From the NCBI GenBank assembly GCA_964247055.1, contig OZ176052.1, positions 5,642,001 to 5,706,000 on the forward strand: DNA of 64,000 bases. Direction: 5' to 3'. The stretch is from Paragordius varius. Its lineage: Eukaryota > Nematomorpha. A program made the translations under genes and the position numbers. Below, one piece after another: positions 61,701-64,000 of this stretch. Below the pieces are notes generated by a model that saw nothing but the letters and a program-made list of their open reading frames with translations, was not told the DNA's origin and searched no databases. Position 1 is the stretch's first letter, and every line of letters begins with the position of its first letter.

Positions 61701-63978
61701 TATGAAAAAATGGAATTTACCAATTTTGGTCTCTGTATTACATAGGCATGTAAAAATGGGAAAATTGAAGCAAATGGTTTATAATATAATATGAATGAAA
61801 ATATAGCGAGAAATTTGTGAATCGAGAAATATTATCTTAGAACAAAAATCAGTTCAAGTTGGTCCTTGAACAATTCAAGTTGGTCCTTGAACAGTTTAAG
61901 TTGGTCCTTGAACACTTCAAGTTGGTCCTTGAACACTTCAAGTTGGTCCTTTGACTTTTTCGTTTTGTTTTTGTTATGCAAATCTGAAATATATACTTTG
62001 TTTTTATATAATTTTCTGTGTTACATGCAAATGTGAAATACATACTTTGGTTATAACTTTCAGCGTTATTTGAATTGTATTATTTTTATATTTTTGAGTA
62101 CTATGTAAATATTATATCCTTTGTTACTTGAAATTTTATTGTTATAATGCAAATTATGTACAACTAAAATTAGTATAAACCTTAAAAAACCGAATAAATA
62201 ATTCATTTCACATTTCTTATATTATCTCCTCATCTTTACAAGTTAACAGTTTTTAACTTTTATCAAGCAAATCGAAAATAATTCATCTATTTTATTATTT
62301 TTAACCTATTTTCTATTATTTAACATAAATTTTAAATCGATATCAACTTTTAATCTTTAAGAAACCCTATATCTTTATTAATTTCTTAAAATAATTTTAG
62401 ATATTTATAAGATTTTAACACGAAATAAAAAAAATATATAAGTTTTCTGGGTTATAAATTGAAATTTTCTATTAAAACATTATTAAGTTAATAGTTTTGT
62501 TCAATTAAAAAAAATATTTTGAAACCAATAAAAAATTTTATTTTTAAATGAATAAATATATATTAAATAAAGAAAATTAGGTTAATAAATAATAAAATAA
62601 AAAAATGCAAAAATTATGGTTAAATTAAAACTAATAAATTTTATGGAACTTGAACTGTTCAAGGACCAACTTGAAATGTTCAAGGACACTCTTGAAGTGC
62701 AAATGGTATAATTAATAAATTACTCATAAGATCAGAGGAGTGCTTTTGTATCGATTTCCTTCGCCTTCTACGTCGGTATAATATACCAAATCCAATACCC
62801 AGCGAACAAAACAATAACCCAGCGCTACATACAATCAGAATAAGGATGTAAACAACATTGAGGCCAAATAAGGTGGCATTTTTACTGCTTGATAATTGAT
62901 TGAATACAATGTTATTTTGGCCGTTAGTCAAGTTACCTAAAATTTAATGACAAAATATTAATTACATTTTAAAATATCGTGTACCTTGCAAGAGTAAATT
63001 ATATACCATTTTCTTGGTACAAGGTTAAACTCTCGAGTAAGGAGCCATTATCCAATGGATAAGCCATTTGTCGCCTATAAGTTTCATAATCCATGTGACC
63101 TAAACTAAGGTCTTTGTCATAAAACGCTTTAGATAAATTACGCAAACATTCGTCAGTGTTTCCATGGTGGATGCTCTGAGAACTGCACAAACATTGTCCA
63201 GTTTTGCGATCACACAACCTTAAATAAATTAATAAAAATAAAATATGTTATATAGTTTATATAATTTGGAAACAGCTTGTCTTTATCAACTATTAACTAT
63301 GTTAGAGTAGACTTGGCCAATATTTTATTAACAACCAAAAGCATTTAAATTTCAATTTTAATACTATATCACAAAATGTTAATTTAGAATGACTTAAGTT
63401 TTAGCTCTTCACTTTACTGCTTTTTGGGACTTATTTGGCTTTTGTCCGGATGGTTAAATTACAACAGCATATATATATATATATATATATATATTGTAAA
63501 AATCTGCTTCAATTGTATAAATCATGACTTTTAGACACGGAAATGTATGTAACGATGTTGACAGATAAGCTTATTTGTGTACTATATTATATCCTGCTAA
63601 TATCTCTAAAATAAAATGCTATTTTTCGTGTTAATCATTTAATTAATCACATCATATTTAAAATTTTATAAGCTAAATTAAAACATTATTAGAGTATAAA
63701 ATACATTTTTCGCTTGCAAAAAAAATGAACATTAAAAAGAACAAACATTAATCAAAATAATTGTTACACATTTTACTTTATTGTCTGTGAGGTATTATCT
63801 TTAAGAGTTTCGATTGATATTGTACTACAATTATTAGCACAGGGTTTATCACATTCAAGACCCCAAAATCCATGTAGACAACGGGTACACCTTGATCTTC
63901 GAGACATTTGTGCATTCGGACAATTACATATTCCGCTTACGGGATCGCACATTCTATCCAATCTTTCCGTCCAAAGAT
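58750..63978 (-). CDS. Transmembrane receptor with EGF/laminin-EGF modules (Draper/MEGF-like), 3' nine exons, partial
   Basis: Minus-strand exons: 63777-63978, 63007-63218, 62724-62936, 61350-61682, 60789-60935, 59880-60656, 59605-59793, 59205-59255, 58750-58925 (stop at 58750-58752). All junctions are GT-AG and in frame; about 766 codons here, with more exons beyond the right edge (an acceptor ends at 63979). Extracellular part: Cys-rich modules CDPVSGICNCP, GFWGLECDKPCANNC and CDRKTGQCLCS, the spacing of laminin-type EGF repeats in MEGF10/Draper/SCARF proteins. One membrane segment (NVVYILILIVCSAGLLF...GILY) is followed by RRRRRR. The cytoplasmic tail of roughly 600 residues is Ser/Asn-rich with possible SH3 ligands (PPLPAIP; KPPLPQKPRK in exon 59205-59255) and tyrosines in SH2-like contexts (LYDKPA, ENIYSLDAY). 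Likely a phagocytic or adhesion/signalling receptor. No canonical NPxY seen. The exact orthologue is not determined; the exon chain is well supported. Confidence 0.82.
61848..62710. mobile_element. TACCATTT-ended MITE with 21-bp repeats (copy 2) in a receptor intron
   Basis: The right end GCACTTCAAGAGTG-type sequence and AATGGTATA match 14024-14527 inverted. The left end starts directly in the array (five units of AAGTTGGTCCTTGAACACTT), its terminal TACCATTT part missing. The element ends only 11 bp inside the intron from the splice donor at 62722-62723. Confidence 0.75.
63467..63495. repeat. (TA)n microsatellite
   Basis: TA dinucleotide tract in the intron between the two right-most exons of the receptor gene. 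Confidence 0.9.
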
Positions 63979-64000
63979 CTAATATCAATCAAAACATAAA

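Noticed and set aside
1-64000. LTR retrotransposons, endogenous viruses or capsid-bearing elements
   Set aside because: I looked for long direct terminal repeats and for recognisable structural or enzymatic domains of such elements and found none in this window.

Overview
This window looks like part of the genome of a small metazoan with strongly AT-rich DNA, very few genes and many short DNA-transposon remnants. The best clue to identity is intron size. A DESI2-type gene at 400-1376 has three introns that are each 23 nt. A second gene starting at 31681 has introns of 20, 22 and 26 nt. Such ultra-short spliceosomal introns in an animal are known from dicyemid mesozoans (parasites of cephalopod kidneys), so a dicyemid or similar mesozoan is my favoured guess. 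This is an inference; no ribosomal or mitochondrial marker is present. Larger introns (70 nt to 2.5 kb) also occur, mostly where repeats have landed.

Layout. 0.4-2.3 kb: a head-to-head pair whose start codons share the palindrome CATG, DESI2-like deubiquitinase/deSUMOylase (minus) and PPT1-like lysosomal thioesterase (plus). 2.5-14.5 kb: mobile-element graveyard with a TA-flanked mini-element, a 3-kb hAT element rearranged as an inverted dimer, long-armed fold-back repeats, a fold-back insertion with a 13-bp target duplication, a 1.7-kb hAT and nested tandem repeats. 15.3-18.4 kb: a vasopressin/oxytocin-type GPCR (minus), two exons with the intron between TM6 and TM7. 18.4-31.6 kb: repeats and AT-rich DNA. 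31.7-36.0 kb: a six-exon gene (plus) for an unrecognised acidic 313-aa protein. 36-58.7 kb: repeats, a dead LINE, several hAT and TA-flanked mini-elements, a candidate RRM-domain remnant at 54.5 kb, and a 1.4-kb inverted element made of 21-bp tandem repeats. 58.75-63.98 kb: the 3' nine exons of a transmembrane receptor with EGF/laminin-EGF-type cysteine modules and a long cytoplasmic tail (Draper/MEGF-like), running off the right edge.

The genes do not form an obvious pathway: a ubiquitin/SUMO isopeptidase, a lysosomal depalmitoylating enzyme, a peptide-hormone receptor and a phagocytic-type or adhesion receptor. The clearest second-look items are the tiny introns, the complete vasopressin-type receptor with an enlarged second extracellular loop, and a clan of TA-flanked elements that share the terminus TACCATTT, most with short-period (in two families 21-bp) subterminal repeats of unrelated sequence.
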